From an uncultured Desulfotignum sp. (GTDB taxonomy: Bacteria; Desulfobacterota; Desulfobacteria; Desulfobacterales; Desulfobacteraceae), in contig CALGAJ010000133.1 in NCBI GenBank assembly GCA_937951975.1, positions 1-15,592 of the forward strand: a stretch of DNA of 15,592 bases, given 5' to 3'. Position numbers and translations under genes: made by a program. Shown in pieces: positions 6,175 to 14,125 of this stretch. A model generated the notes under the pieces. The model was not told where the DNA came from. It did not search any database and saw only the letters and a program-made list of their open reading frames with translations. Numbering within the stretch: the first letter of the stretch is position 1; each line of letters begins with the position of its first letter.

Positions 6175-7365
6175 ATGCCCGGATTTGAACTGTTCGGTGA
6201 CAAGGAAAGAAAAGAAGTGACCGATGTGCTGTCCACCGGCGTTCTGATGCGTTACGGGTTTGATGGGGCCAGAAACGGCCACTACAAAGCCCTGGAATTT
6301 GAAAAAACATTGTGTGATATCACCGGATCGGCCTACAGCCACCTGTGTTCCAGCGGAACGGCCGCTTTGTCCACCGCCATGGCTGCCTGCGGCATCGGGG
6401 CCGGGGACGAGGTGATCGTGCCGCCTTTCACGTTTGTGGCCACGTTTGAAGCCGTGCTTCAGGCCGGGGCCGTGCCGGTGTTCGGGGAAATCGATGACAC
6501 CCTGTGCCTGAATCCGGACCGGCTGGATGCGGTTCTGACCCCGAAAACAAAGGCGGTCATTCCGGTCCATATGTGCGGCGCCATGGCCCGCATCGATGAG
6601 ATCAAAGATTTCTGCGACCGCAACGGCCTGATCCTGCTGGAAGATGCGTGCCAGTCCCTGGGTGCCGCGTTTCAGGGCAAATATCTGGGCACCTTTGGCA
6701 AGGCTGGATGCTTTTCCTTTGATGCGGTCAAAACCGTGACCTGCGGAGAAGGCGGGGCCGTGATCACGGATGATCCAACCGTTTATGACATCTGCCACCA
6801 GTATGCGGATCACGGCCATGATCATCTGGGCGGACCGGACCGGGGCGCGGATGATCATCCTATTTTAGGGACCAACTACCGCATCTCGGAACTCAATGCC
6901 GCCGTGGGACTGGCCCAGCTCAGGAAACTGGATGAAATTTTAACGATCCAGCGGAAAAACAAACAGATCCTCAAGCATGCTATGAAAAATCTGCCCGGGA
7001 TATCGTTCAGGCATCTGCCGGATCCGTCCGGAGATTCCGCCACATTTTTGAGTTTTATGCTGCCCACGGAAGAAAAAACCCGCCAAGCCGCTGAAAATCT
7101 GGCAGCCAACAACGTTCCCTGCCCTTACTGGTATGACAACAACTGGCATTATTTTAAAAAATGGCACCACCTGAAACAGATGACCGGTGCAGCCCCCCTG
7201 CCCGCTCAATTATGCGGCAACCTGCCTGATTACACCCAGGTCAGTTTGCCGGAATCCGATGCAATCATGAAACGTACCCTGTCCATGCAGATCATGCTGT
7301 CCTGGACAGACCCGGACCTGGAAAAACGTGTGGCCGCCATTGAAAAAGCATTAACAAATATCTGA
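6175..7365 (+). CDS. kdnA: KdnA-type PLP aminotransferase for Kdo8N synthesis
   Basis: 396 residues, ATG with AGGAG (6164-6168) six bases upstream. It is a DegT/DnrJ/EryC1/StrS-type sugar aminotransferase. CSSGTAAL (58-65) binds the cofactor phosphate, EDACQSLGA (156-164) holds the Asp that pairs with the pyridine nitrogen, and SFDAVKTVTCGEGG (181-194) carries the Schiff-base Lys at 186. NYRISELNAAVG, about three quarters of the way along, is also typical. On its own the family does not fix the substrate. The next two genes, an iron-type alcohol dehydrogenase and a KdsB-type cytidylyltransferase, reproduce the kdnA-kdnB-kdsB set of Shewanella. There KdnA transaminates the C8 aldehyde of oxidised Kdo with glutamate to give 8-amino-3,8-dideoxy-Kdo. 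It is the first gene of a four-gene operon. Confidence 0.85.
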   Translation: MPGFELFGDKERKEVTDVLSTGVLMRYGFDGARNGHYKALEFEKTLCDITGSAYSHLCSSGTAALSTAMAACGIGAGDEVIVPPFTFVATFEAVLQAGAVPVFGEIDDTLCLNPDRLDAVLTPKTKAVIPVHMCGAMARIDEIKDFCDRNGLILLEDACQSLGAAFQGKYLGTFGKAGCFSFDAVKTVTCGEGGAVITDDPTVYDICHQYADHGHDHLGGPDRGADDHPILGTNYRISELNAAVGLAQLRKLDEILTIQRKNKQILKHAMKNLPGISFRHLPDPSGDSATFLSFMLPTEEKTRQAAENLAANNVPCPYWYDNNWHYFKKWHHLKQMTGAAPLPAQLCGNLPDYTQVSLPESDAIMKRTLSMQIMLSWTDPDLEKRVAAIEKALTNI

Positions 7366-7387
7366 CACAAACAAAATAAGGAAAAAA

Positions 7388-8455
7388 ATGTTTAGAAATT
7401 TTAAACTGGTGCCCCGGGTGATCTTCGGCCGGGGCTGTTTCAGCCAGCTCGATGAGATCCTGTCCCCCCAGCGCACCACCCTGAAAGACTGGGTGGTGTT
7501 TGTCACCGACGATGTATTTACCGGGACCGCTCTGGCATCCCGCATCCCTTTGCATGACAATGATCTGCTGCTGTATGTCAATGTGGATGATGAACCCAAA
7601 ACCCGGTATGTGGACCAGCTCACCCGACAGGTGAAAGATGCTCGTTCGACCCTGCCCTGCGGCGTGGTGGGCATCGGTGGCGGCGCCACCATGGATCTTG
7701 CCCAGGCCGTTTCTTTGATGCTCACCCATCCGGGGTCCTCCGCCGAATATCAGGGATGGGATTTGATCAAACATCCGGCCGTGTACCATGCAGCCGTGCC
7801 CACCCTGTCGGGCACCGGAGCTGAAGTGTCCCGCACCACCGTGCTCACCGGGCCTGAAAAAAAACTGGGGCTGAACTCGGATTACACGGTGTTCGACCAG
7901 GTGGTCCTGGATCCGGAACTCACAGCCGGCGTTCCCAAAGACCAGTATTTTTATACCGGCATGGACTGCTATATCCACTGCATCGAATCTTTGGCCGGCA
8001 CCTATTTGAACGAATTTTCCAAAGCCTATGGGGAAAAATCCCTGGATCTGTGCCGTCAGGTGTTTCTGGAAAATCATCCGGATGCGGCGGACAAACTGAT
8101 GATGGCTTCGTTTTTCGGGGGCATGAGCATTGCCTATTCCCAGGTGGGGGCCTGCCATGCCTTGTCCTACGGGCTTTCCTTTCTTTTGGGAATCCACCAC
8201 GGGGTGGGGTGCTGCATCGCATTCGACGCCTTGGAGGAATACTATCCCGACGGGGTGAAAGAATTCCGTGTCATGATGGAAAAAACCGGGGTGGATATCC
8301 CCAGGCAGGTGACAAAAAATCTGGATGACGCACAGATGAACACCATGATCGATGTGGCTTTAGGGCTGGCCCCGCTGTGGGAAAACTGTCTGGGAAAAGA
8401 CTGGCAGACGATCATGACCAGAGACAAGGCACGGTCTCTGTTTTTAAACATGTAA
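7388..8455 (+). CDS. kdnB: KdnB-type iron-containing alcohol dehydrogenase (Kdo C8 oxidation)
   Basis: 355 residues, 22 bases after kdnA, with TAAGGA before the ATG. It belongs to the group III metal-dependent alcohol dehydrogenases. GIGGGATMDLAQAV (95-108) is the dinucleotide-binding turn, and TLSGTGAEVSRT lies at 139-150. The likely metal ligands are D193, H197, H257 and H271; the 4- and 14-residue spacings match the family. In Shewanella KdnB oxidises the C8 hydroxyl of Kdo to an aldehyde that KdnA then aminates. The placement between kdnA and kdsB supports the same role here. The in vivo electron acceptor is not evident from the sequence. Family membership is certain; the substrate is inferred from context. 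Confidence 0.85.
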   Translation: MFRNFKLVPRVIFGRGCFSQLDEILSPQRTTLKDWVVFVTDDVFTGTALASRIPLHDNDLLLYVNVDDEPKTRYVDQLTRQVKDARSTLPCGVVGIGGGATMDLAQAVSLMLTHPGSSAEYQGWDLIKHPAVYHAAVPTLSGTGAEVSRTTVLTGPEKKLGLNSDYTVFDQVVLDPELTAGVPKDQYFYTGMDCYIHCIESLAGTYLNEFSKAYGEKSLDLCRQVFLENHPDAADKLMMASFFGGMSIAYSQVGACHALSYGLSFLLGIHHGVGCCIAFDALEEYYPDGVKEFRVMMEKTGVDIPRQVTKNLDDAQMNTMIDVALGLAPLWENCLGKDWQTIMTRDKARSLFLNM

Positions 8456-8465
8456 GAGAACCCCC

Positions 8466-9200
8466 ATGCCCATTGCTATCATCCCTTCCCGTTACGGCTC
8501 CAGCCGGCTCCAGGGAAAACCCCTTGTCCCCATTGCCGGCCGGCCCATGATCCAGCGGGTATATGAACAGGCAAAAAAATCCGCTGCAGTGACCGACGTC
8601 TGGGTGGCCACGGATGACCCCCGTATTGTTGCGGCCGTAGAAGCGTTCGGCGGCAATGCCGTCATGACCTCGGACACCTGCCGCTCCGGTACCGACCGGG
8701 TGGCGGAAACCGCCAATATCCTCAAACTGGGCCCGGATGATATTATCATCAATATCCAGGGGGACCAGCCCGTGTTCGACCCCCGGTCCCTGGATGACCT
8801 GATCTCCCCGTTTGACAAAGACCCGGAAGTGGAAATGTCCACACTGGCCTTTAAAATCCGGAATCCCAGAGAAGTCACCGACCCCAAGGATGTCAAAGTG
8901 GTCTTTGACACCCGGGGAAATGCCTTGTATTTTTCCCGGGCCCAGATCCCGTTTCCCAGAGATGCGGACACCGAAGCCGATTACTACAAGCACCTGGGGT
9001 TTTACGCCTATAAAAAATCGTTTCTGGACCGGTTTGTCACTCTTTCCACAGGCCGGTGCGAAGCCGTGGAAAAACTGGAACAGCTCCGGGTTTTGGAACA
9101 TGGATTTCCCATTCATGTGGCCGTGACCGCATTTGATTCCCCGGAGATCGATCTGCCCGAGGATATCCAGCGGGTGGAAAGGGTGCTGCAGCAATGCTGA
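8466..9200 (+). CDS. kdsB: CMP-Kdo/CMP-Kdo8N synthetase (KdsB)
   Basis: 244 residues, ten bases after kdnB, with only a weak AGAG binding site. It activates a 3-deoxy-octulosonate with CTP for transfer to lipid A. PSRYGSSRLQGKPL (7-20) is the CTP-binding loop. NIQGDQP (95-101) corresponds to the metal and sugar site, where ordinary KdsB enzymes usually have QGDEP. YKHLGFYAYKKSFL and KLEQLRVLEHG are typical KdsB blocks, followed by FDSPEIDLPEDI near the C-terminus. The QGDQP form and the kdnA-kdnB neighbours resemble, from memory, the Shewanella KdsB that prefers Kdo8N to Kdo. That preference is an inference here. The last seven bases overlap the next gene. Confidence 0.92.
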   Translation: MPIAIIPSRYGSSRLQGKPLVPIAGRPMIQRVYEQAKKSAAVTDVWVATDDPRIVAAVEAFGGNAVMTSDTCRSGTDRVAETANILKLGPDDIIINIQGDQPVFDPRSLDDLISPFDKDPEVEMSTLAFKIRNPREVTDPKDVKVVFDTRGNALYFSRAQIPFPRDADTEADYYKHLGFYAYKKSFLDRFVTLSTGRCEAVEKLEQLRVLEHGFPIHVAVTAFDSPEIDLPEDIQRVERVLQQC

Positions 9201-10354
9201 CGCCGTCTCAATCTCATTTTAAAATCATTCACACCACCTGCCACACCCAGTGGGGCGGGCTGGAAAAACGCATTTTCAATGAAGCGGTGTGGATGAGAAA
9301 CAATGGTCATGACGTCATTGTGGCCACTCCCCGGAACACCCCGCTGTTACACAAGTCCAGGCAGAACGGCTTTCGAACCTACGAAATTGATTTCAAAAAA
9401 TCAGAAATGATTTCAGACTATCGGTTTCTCAGACGTGTCCTTGCCAATGAACAACCTGATATTGTCAATACCCATGGCAATGAAGACTCCCGGATCGCCC
9501 TTCTGGCGGCATATCAAAAAAAAATCAGGTGCCGGATTCTTTCCCGGCACATCAGCGCCCATGTCAGAGACTCCTGGTACAACCGGCTGATTTACAAAAA
9601 ATATGCCACCCATATTTTCACTACAGCCGGGTACACCACCCGGCATCTCAAAAATGTTTTCAAACTCAATGACAGGCAGGTATTTTCCATGCCCAGCGGA
9701 ATTCTGCCGCCGGACGCCCTGCCCCACCGGGAATCGGCTAGAAAAAATCTGGCAAAGACGCTCGGATGCCCGCCGGATACCCGTTTTGTGGGATTTGTGG
9801 GCCGCCTGTCCCAAGACAAGGGGGTCGCTACCCTGGTAAACGCATTCAAACAGGTGCACAATCACATGCCTCATCACCTGGTCCTGGTGGGAAGCGGCCC
9901 GGATGCTTACCGGGAACAACTGGAAAAAATGACCCGGGATCCGGAGATCGCTTCCCGAACCCATTTCATGGGGTTCACGGATGATGTCTGGCCTGTTTAC
10001 CGGGCACTGGACTGCAAGGTGCTGGCCTCTGAAAATATCAACGGTATTCCATTTGAAGGGGTGCCCCAGGCTTTGCTGGAAGCCATGTATTGCGAGTGTC
10101 CGGTCATCGGTTCAAGAACCGGCGGCATACCGGATATCATTGAACACGACAGAACCGGACTGCTCTTTGATCCCGGGGATGCCGACACTTTGGCAGGGCT
10201 GATACTGGAAACCCTGTCCCGGGAATTCGACACCCAAAACCGGGTGAATACCGCCCGGGAAAAAGTCCAGGAGTTTCACACCATCGATGCCATGGGAAAA
10301 AATATTCTGCGGATCTATCAACTCCACCATCAGTTAAATCTTGAAAAGCAATAA
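9194..10354 (+). CDS. GT4-family glycosyltransferase, probably LPS core
   Basis: 386 residues, overlapping the end of kdsB by seven bases, which suggests coupled translation. Early features are QWGGLEKRIFNEA (19-31) and DIVNTHGNEDS (89-99). The Rossmann-like C-terminal half has FVGRLSQDKGV (201-211) and the acceptor-site motif FEGVPQALLEAM, whose E288 and E296 form the EX7E pair of retaining GT-B enzymes. TGGIPDIIEHDRTGLLFDPGD (309-329) completes the nucleotide-sugar site. No membrane segment is visible; such enzymes usually act peripherally at the inner membrane. The donor and acceptor cannot be told from sequence. Placement in the kdn operon suggests that it adds a sugar to the Kdo8N-containing inner core. 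It is not the Kdo transferase WaaA, which has a different N-terminus and a membrane anchor. Confidence 0.85.
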   Translation: MLTPSQSHFKIIHTTCHTQWGGLEKRIFNEAVWMRNNGHDVIVATPRNTPLLHKSRQNGFRTYEIDFKKSEMISDYRFLRRVLANEQPDIVNTHGNEDSRIALLAAYQKKIRCRILSRHISAHVRDSWYNRLIYKKYATHIFTTAGYTTRHLKNVFKLNDRQVFSMPSGILPPDALPHRESARKNLAKTLGCPPDTRFVGFVGRLSQDKGVATLVNAFKQVHNHMPHHLVLVGSGPDAYREQLEKMTRDPEIASRTHFMGFTDDVWPVYRALDCKVLASENINGIPFEGVPQALLEAMYCECPVIGSRTGGIPDIIEHDRTGLLFDPGDADTLAGLILETLSREFDTQNRVNTAREKVQEFHTIDAMGKNILRIYQLHHQLNLEKQ

Positions 10355-10360
10355 TTTTTT

Positions 10361-10382
10361 ACAGACAAAGGTTTTGTTCTGT
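10361..10382. terminator. Weak hairpin between the convergent LPS operons
   Basis: ACAGA-CAAA pairs with TTTG-T-TCTGT around a three-base loop, with one bulged T. It lies between the stop codons of the two convergent operons. The plus-strand side is followed by gtgtctttta, only a poor T-tract, so termination efficiency is doubtful. Confidence 0.3.
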
Positions 10383-10387
10383 GTCTT

Positions 10388-11176
10388 TTATAAATCCGGA
10401 CTGATTTTTAAAAAATCATCCCGTCCATTTTTTTTCAGATAAAATTTGGCATATTTATAAAAAGTGCCTTCAAAATTGGCAAATGCAATGATGAATCCTG
10501 GCCATCCGTCCAGAAAGCCCCGTTTGAGAATATAGATGGAAAATGCGGCCCATAATCCATGGGTTACGGCCGTCCACATGCCGGATTTTTTATTTGCGTC
10601 ATCCAGTTTTTCAGCGCCCAGCGTCGAATACCGGTTGGCCTTGTGGATGATCTCTTCCAGATTTTTAAACGGAATCTGATGAATAAATGATTTCAAGGTG
10701 CCGCAGGGCTGCTGGCTGATCACTTCATACCGTTCGTGCACGGCATCGTTTTCAAACCGAAGCGCTCCTTTTCTGAATATCTGGGGCTGGCGGAAATCCG
10801 GATAAAACCCCCCGTGTCGAATCCATTTTCCCATGAAATAGTTGCGCCGGGGCACATAATAGGCATCTTTGCTGTCCGGGTCATGGATGATCCGGGATAT
10901 CTCCTCTCTGGCCGCCTTTGTACAGCGCTCATCCGCATCCAGGCTGAAAATCCAGTCATGGGTGCAGGCGGAAATCGCCTGGTTTCTCAAATCTCCGAAT
11001 CCTTTGAACGGGATCTGGACCCCCCGGGCCCCGAGATCCTTGGCAATGGCTGCGGTGCGATCCGTGCTGAAGGAATCCGCCACAATGATTTCATCCGCCC
11101 AGGCCACACTTTGGACCGCGTCCAGGATTTTGTCTTGTTCATTAAACGCGATAATATAAACCGATAATTTTGCCAT
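10388..11176 (-). CDS. GT2 glycosyltransferase of the WaaE/KdtX type (LPS core)
   Basis: 262 residues. The N-terminus KLSVYIIAFNEQDKI and VADSFSTDRT (33-42) form the GT2 nucleotide-binding fold, with the DAD metal motif at 80-82. YYVPRRNYFMGKWIRHGGFY (106-125) followed by QPQIFRKG and VHERY is the signature I know from WaaE/KdtX-like enzymes, which add a beta-glucose to the first heptose of the LPS core. The C-terminal third has a hydrophobic stretch (about 200-232), probably for membrane association. It is the last gene of the minus-strand operon, two bases after the previous stop. The sugar transferred here is inferred only from the family. Confidence 0.85.
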   Translation of the reverse strand: MAKLSVYIIAFNEQDKILDAVQSVAWADEIIVADSFSTDRTAAIAKDLGARGVQIPFKGFGDLRNQAISACTHDWIFSLDADERCTKAAREEISRIIHDPDSKDAYYVPRRNYFMGKWIRHGGFYPDFRQPQIFRKGALRFENDAVHERYEVISQQPCGTLKSFIHQIPFKNLEEIIHKANRYSTLGAEKLDDANKKSGMWTAVTHGLWAAFSIYILKRGFLDGWPGFIIAFANFEGTFYKYAKFYLKKNGRDDFLKISPDL

Positions 11177-11178
11177 AA

Positions 11179-12015
11179 TTACTCTGTAGTGTCAGATGAA
11201 TTTAAATCATACAATGATCCATGTTGTTCCAGGCTTTTCAGCCCGTTCCTGCATACATGGGATTCGGCGGCCATGGCTTTTTCCAGCAGACGGTCATTGT
11301 CCGAAAGCCGGTTTCGGGGATTTTCCCGGTGCCACAGATGATAACAAATCGCATTAAAAGGATTTTCTCTTCTTGCCACCCCCAGATTATACAGACGAAC
11401 CACAATTTCCTGATCTTCTCTTCCCCATCCGGTAAACGATTCATTGTATCCGTTCACGTCCAGCAGATCCTGCCTGAAAAATCCCATGTTGCACCCCCGG
11501 ATGCCGGACAATTTCCGGGTGGACCAGGTAGGGAAAAAAGATATGCGAAAAAGATGATGGGCGTTTGACACATTTCGGCACACCAGGTGATACACCCTCC
11601 GAAAAATAGACTGTGTATCCCAGAATTCAAAGCGCTGCTCAGCTTTCTGATTCACCAGTACCCTTTTCCCCTGGAAAAAAAACCCCTTTCGGGCAAGCCG
11701 GAAATGATCTTCAACAAAAGAAGGTCCCGGAATACAGTCCCCATCCAGAAACACCAGATAATCACCGGTTGATGCTGATATGGCCTTATTTCGAATCCTG
11801 GAAAGCCGGAACCCTTTGTCTTTCTGCCAGACATGGCTTAACTTTAGACCCGCCCGGTTTTCAAAGCCCGACACCACCAGCCGGGTATCCTCCGTGGACC
11901 CGTCATCCGCCACCAGAATCTCGTCCGGGAGCCGGGTCTGGGCATACAGGCCTTGCAGCACTTTTTTCAGCGCATCCGGCCGGTTATAGGTGGTAACGAT
12001 GACAGACAGTTTCAT
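11179..12015 (-). CDS. GT2 glycosyltransferase with C-terminal galactosyltransferase-like domain
   Basis: 278 residues. KLSVIVTTYNRPDAL begins a GT-A fold, with ADDGS (36-40) and the metal-binding DGD at 91-93. GIRGCNMGFFRQDLLDVNGY (171-190) and GWGREDQEIVVRL (196-208) form the second half, found in chondroitin-synthase-like and beta-1,4-galactosyltransferase-like enzymes. There the Glu-Asp pair of GWGxED binds the acceptor or acts as the base. His226 and His229 in CYHLWHR may be the late metal ligand. Its ATG overlaps the TGA of the upstream GT9 gene as ATGA (12012-12015), so translation is probably coupled. The role is most likely outer-core extension; the sugar is unknown. Confidence 0.85.
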   Translation of the reverse strand: MKLSVIVTTYNRPDALKKVLQGLYAQTRLPDEILVADDGSTEDTRLVVSGFENRAGLKLSHVWQKDKGFRLSRIRNKAISASTGDYLVFLDGDCIPGPSFVEDHFRLARKGFFFQGKRVLVNQKAEQRFEFWDTQSIFRRVYHLVCRNVSNAHHLFRISFFPTWSTRKLSGIRGCNMGFFRQDLLDVNGYNESFTGWGREDQEIVVRLYNLGVARRENPFNAICYHLWHRENPRNRLSDNDRLLEKAMAAESHVCRNGLKSLEQHGSLYDLNSSDTTE

Positions 12016-13028
12016 GGTGCTTTTGTTTTCCGGTAAATGGCATCATACACCTGATCCACAGCCAGATCTTTCATGCATCTGAAATCATACCGGGTGCAGG
12101 GATGTTTTGCATAACAGGGGGCGCAGGCCAGATCCAGCTGGATCACCGTGTGAATGTCTCCATAAGGACCGGTGCGTACCGGGTTGGCCGGACCGAAAAT
12201 AGCAAACACCGGGATGTTCAGGGCGGCGGCCAGGTGCATGGGACCGGTGTCGTTGCACACAAAAAACGCGGCCCGGCTGATAACAGGGATCAGCTCTTTG
12301 AGACCGGTTTTCCCGGCAATGGACATGACGTTTCCCTTTGAATGAGCCACCACGGTATCGGCAATATCCGCTTCATTGGCCGAAGCGATGATCACACAGG
12401 GCAGAGCCAGGCGGGACGCCAGTTCCCCGAATTTTTCCGCCGGCCACTGGTTGGCCGGTTTACCGGCGGACGGGGCCATGACCACATACTTTTTGGGCAG
12501 GGCCTGCAAAATGTCCGGGGCCGGGTCATACGGTGCCAGGGGATATTCAATGGTATTGATCTTACAACCCATGAACCTTGCAATCTCAAGATACCGGTCA
12601 ATGGCGTGGATTTTCATGCTGCCGTGAATTTTATGGGTATAAAAAAACGGGCTGCCTTCATCGGATTCTGCAAATCCCAGCCGGACCGGGGCTTTGGAAA
12701 ACCAGGTGATCACCCCGGACCGGAACAGCCCGGACAGGTCAATGGCCACATCATATCCCACCCGGCCCAGTTGTTTTTTCAAAGACAGGATTTCTTTGAC
12801 CGTGTCTTCCATGCGGGACCATTGTTTCCATTGGTCTTTTTTTATCACCCACAGGGTGTGGATCAGGGGATGGCCTTCCAGAAAGGTGTGAAGGCCGTGT
12901 GACACCACCCAGTCCACCCGGGCGTGGGGAAACCGCTTTTTGACGGCAGACAGAAACGGCAAAGAATGAATGATATCCCCAAATGCACTGGGCTTGATGA
13001 TCAGAATTTTTTTAATGGCTGAAAACAG
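12012..13028 (-). CDS. waaC: GT9 lipopolysaccharide heptosyltransferase (WaaC-like)
   Basis: 338 residues if started at the CTG at 13028-13026. GT9 enzymes transfer L-glycero-D-manno-heptose from ADP-heptose to Kdo or heptose at the cytoplasmic face. The N-terminus KKILIIKPSAFGDIIHSLPF holds the Asp of the GDI motif (D18), as in heptosyltransferase I. APSAGKPANQWPAEKF and CNDTGPMHLAAALNIPVFAI are the donor-site motifs. The C-terminus has CAPCYAKHPC and CMKD. The start is uncertain. No ATG, GTG or TTG lies near the family N-terminus in this frame, but AAGGAG (13041-13036) stands seven bases before this CTG. The in-frame ATG at 13145 would add 39 unrelated residues inside waaF. A coupled 20-codon ORF overlaps the start. 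WaaC rather than WaaQ is a judgement from the N-terminus and neighbours. Confidence 0.75.
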   Translation of the reverse strand: MFSAIKKILIIKPSAFGDIIHSLPFLSAVKKRFPHARVDWVVSHGLHTFLEGHPLIHTLWVIKKDQWKQWSRMEDTVKEILSLKKQLGRVGYDVAIDLSGLFRSGVITWFSKAPVRLGFAESDEGSPFFYTHKIHGSMKIHAIDRYLEIARFMGCKINTIEYPLAPYDPAPDILQALPKKYVVMAPSAGKPANQWPAEKFGELASRLALPCVIIASANEADIADTVVAHSKGNVMSIAGKTGLKELIPVISRAAFFVCNDTGPMHLAAALNIPVFAIFGPANPVRTGPYGDIHTVIQLDLACAPCYAKHPCTRYDFRCMKDLAVDQVYDAIYRKTKAP

Positions 13029-13063
13029 TTTCTTTCTCCTTGAAATCCAGGGCCCAGGCTCAT
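13001..13063 (-). other. Coupled 20-codon ORF over the waaC-like start, with an A7 slippery run
   Basis: An ATG at 13063 overlaps the waaF stop as ATGA (13060-13063), the usual arrangement for translational coupling. It runs 20 codons and stops at TGA 13003-13001. Its last sense codons are TTA AAA AAA TTC, containing A AAA AAA (13013-13007). A -1 slip there enters the GT9 frame exactly at the family N-terminus. One extra A would also fuse the frames. It may be a leader ORF, a frameshift site or a sequence error. Confidence 0.45.
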
Positions 13064-14106
13064 GAATCCAGGATCCGGCAACAGGTGTCGAACACCATAT
13101 CCACCGTGATCCGGTCCATGCAGGCATGGTCAATGGGACACTCATCCTTGAGACACGGGGCGCAGGGCACCGGTACCCGGATAATGGTGCTGGCCGGGCT
13201 GTCCGGGGAGGTGGCCACCGGATCGGTGGAACCGATAATGGCCACCTGGGGAATATTCAAGGCAGCGGCCGCGTGCATGAGACCGGAATCATTGGTGACA
13301 AACAGGTCGCACTGCTGAATCAGGGCAAACGCCTGGCCCAGGGTGGTTTCACCGGCCAGGTTCACACAGCACCCCGGTGCCATGGCACCAATCCGCTCAC
13401 CCAGGGCCCGGTCTTCAGGCCCCCCGAAAATCAGAATCTGCGTGTCATAGGTTTTGGCCAGGCGTTGGCACAAGGCGGCATACCGATCCGGAAACCAGCG
13501 TTTGGCGGTTCCCCCGGTCGCCCCGGGATTGATGCCCAGAACCGGTTTTGACGACAGGGGCCGGATCTGTGCCAACCGGTGCACCGCAGCATCCCGGTCG
13601 GAGGGTGAAATACACAGGTCCATTTGCCGGCCGTGGGTTGCCAGCCCGGCACCGGTGAGAATCCCCAGATAATAATCGATCAGATGTTTTTTTTTCAGTG
13701 CCGGATTGAGAGGAATCGCCGGCTTGAGCAGCCAGGTTCTGGCATCGGTATTGTATCCCGCCCGCACCGGAACCTGGGCCAGGAAAACCAGCAGGGCCGC
13801 CTCAAAGGCATTCTGCATGAGAATGGCCAGGTCAAACCGCCGCTGCCTGATATCCTTTGCCAGACGCAGAGATCCCGCCCCCATTTTGTGGCGGCCTGCT
13901 GCATCATATACCATCACGTCATCCACATGAGGATTGTTCTCATACACGGGAATCACCCAGGGTTTGGCCAGTACCGTGATATGCGCATCCGGAAAATTTC
14001 TGCGCACCGCCCGGATCACCGGTGTGGTCATGATGGCGTCCCCCACCCAGTTGGCGGCCCGGATCAGAATTCTGCGGCAGGTTTGATTGGATATATTTTG
14101 CGTCAT
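13060..14106 (-). CDS. waaF: Lipopolysaccharide heptosyltransferase II
   Basis: 348 residues. It adds the second heptose of the inner core from ADP-heptose. RILIRAANWVGDAIMTTPVI (12-31) is the typical WaaF N-terminus, with the catalytic Asp at 23. NPGATGGTAKRWFPDRYAAL is the heptose-phosphate binding segment, followed by IFGGPEDRALGERI and TNDSGLMHAAAALNIPQVAI. The C-terminus has CAPCLKDECPIDHACM. ATG 14106 follows lpxL by 19 bases; the binding site is poor (gatctgaaaaac). The stop overlaps the ATG of a short downstream ORF. It sits second to third in an lpxK-lpxL-waaF-waaC-like order, consistent with inner-core assembly. Length is normal. Confidence 0.92.
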   Translation of the reverse strand: MTQNISNQTCRRILIRAANWVGDAIMTTPVIRAVRRNFPDAHITVLAKPWVIPVYENNPHVDDVMVYDAAGRHKMGAGSLRLAKDIRQRRFDLAILMQNAFEAALLVFLAQVPVRAGYNTDARTWLLKPAIPLNPALKKKHLIDYYLGILTGAGLATHGRQMDLCISPSDRDAAVHRLAQIRPLSSKPVLGINPGATGGTAKRWFPDRYAALCQRLAKTYDTQILIFGGPEDRALGERIGAMAPGCCVNLAGETTLGQAFALIQQCDLFVTNDSGLMHAAAALNIPQVAIIGSTDPVATSPDSPASTIIRVPVPCAPCLKDECPIDHACMDRITVDMVFDTCCRILDS

Positions 14107-14125
14107 TGTTTTTCAGATCAAAGGG

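Noticed and set aside
7292..8200. 302-codon minus-strand open frame opposite kdnB
   Set aside because: It is a Gly/His/Gln-rich shadow of a well-supported gene, caused by GC-ended codons. The same applies to the long frames opposite kdnA (6142-6858), kdsB (8412-9194) and selB (2950-3744).
13029..13145. Upstream extension of the waaC-like gene to ATG 13145
   Set aside because: The 39 added residues lie inside waaF in another frame and do not resemble any GT9 N-terminus.
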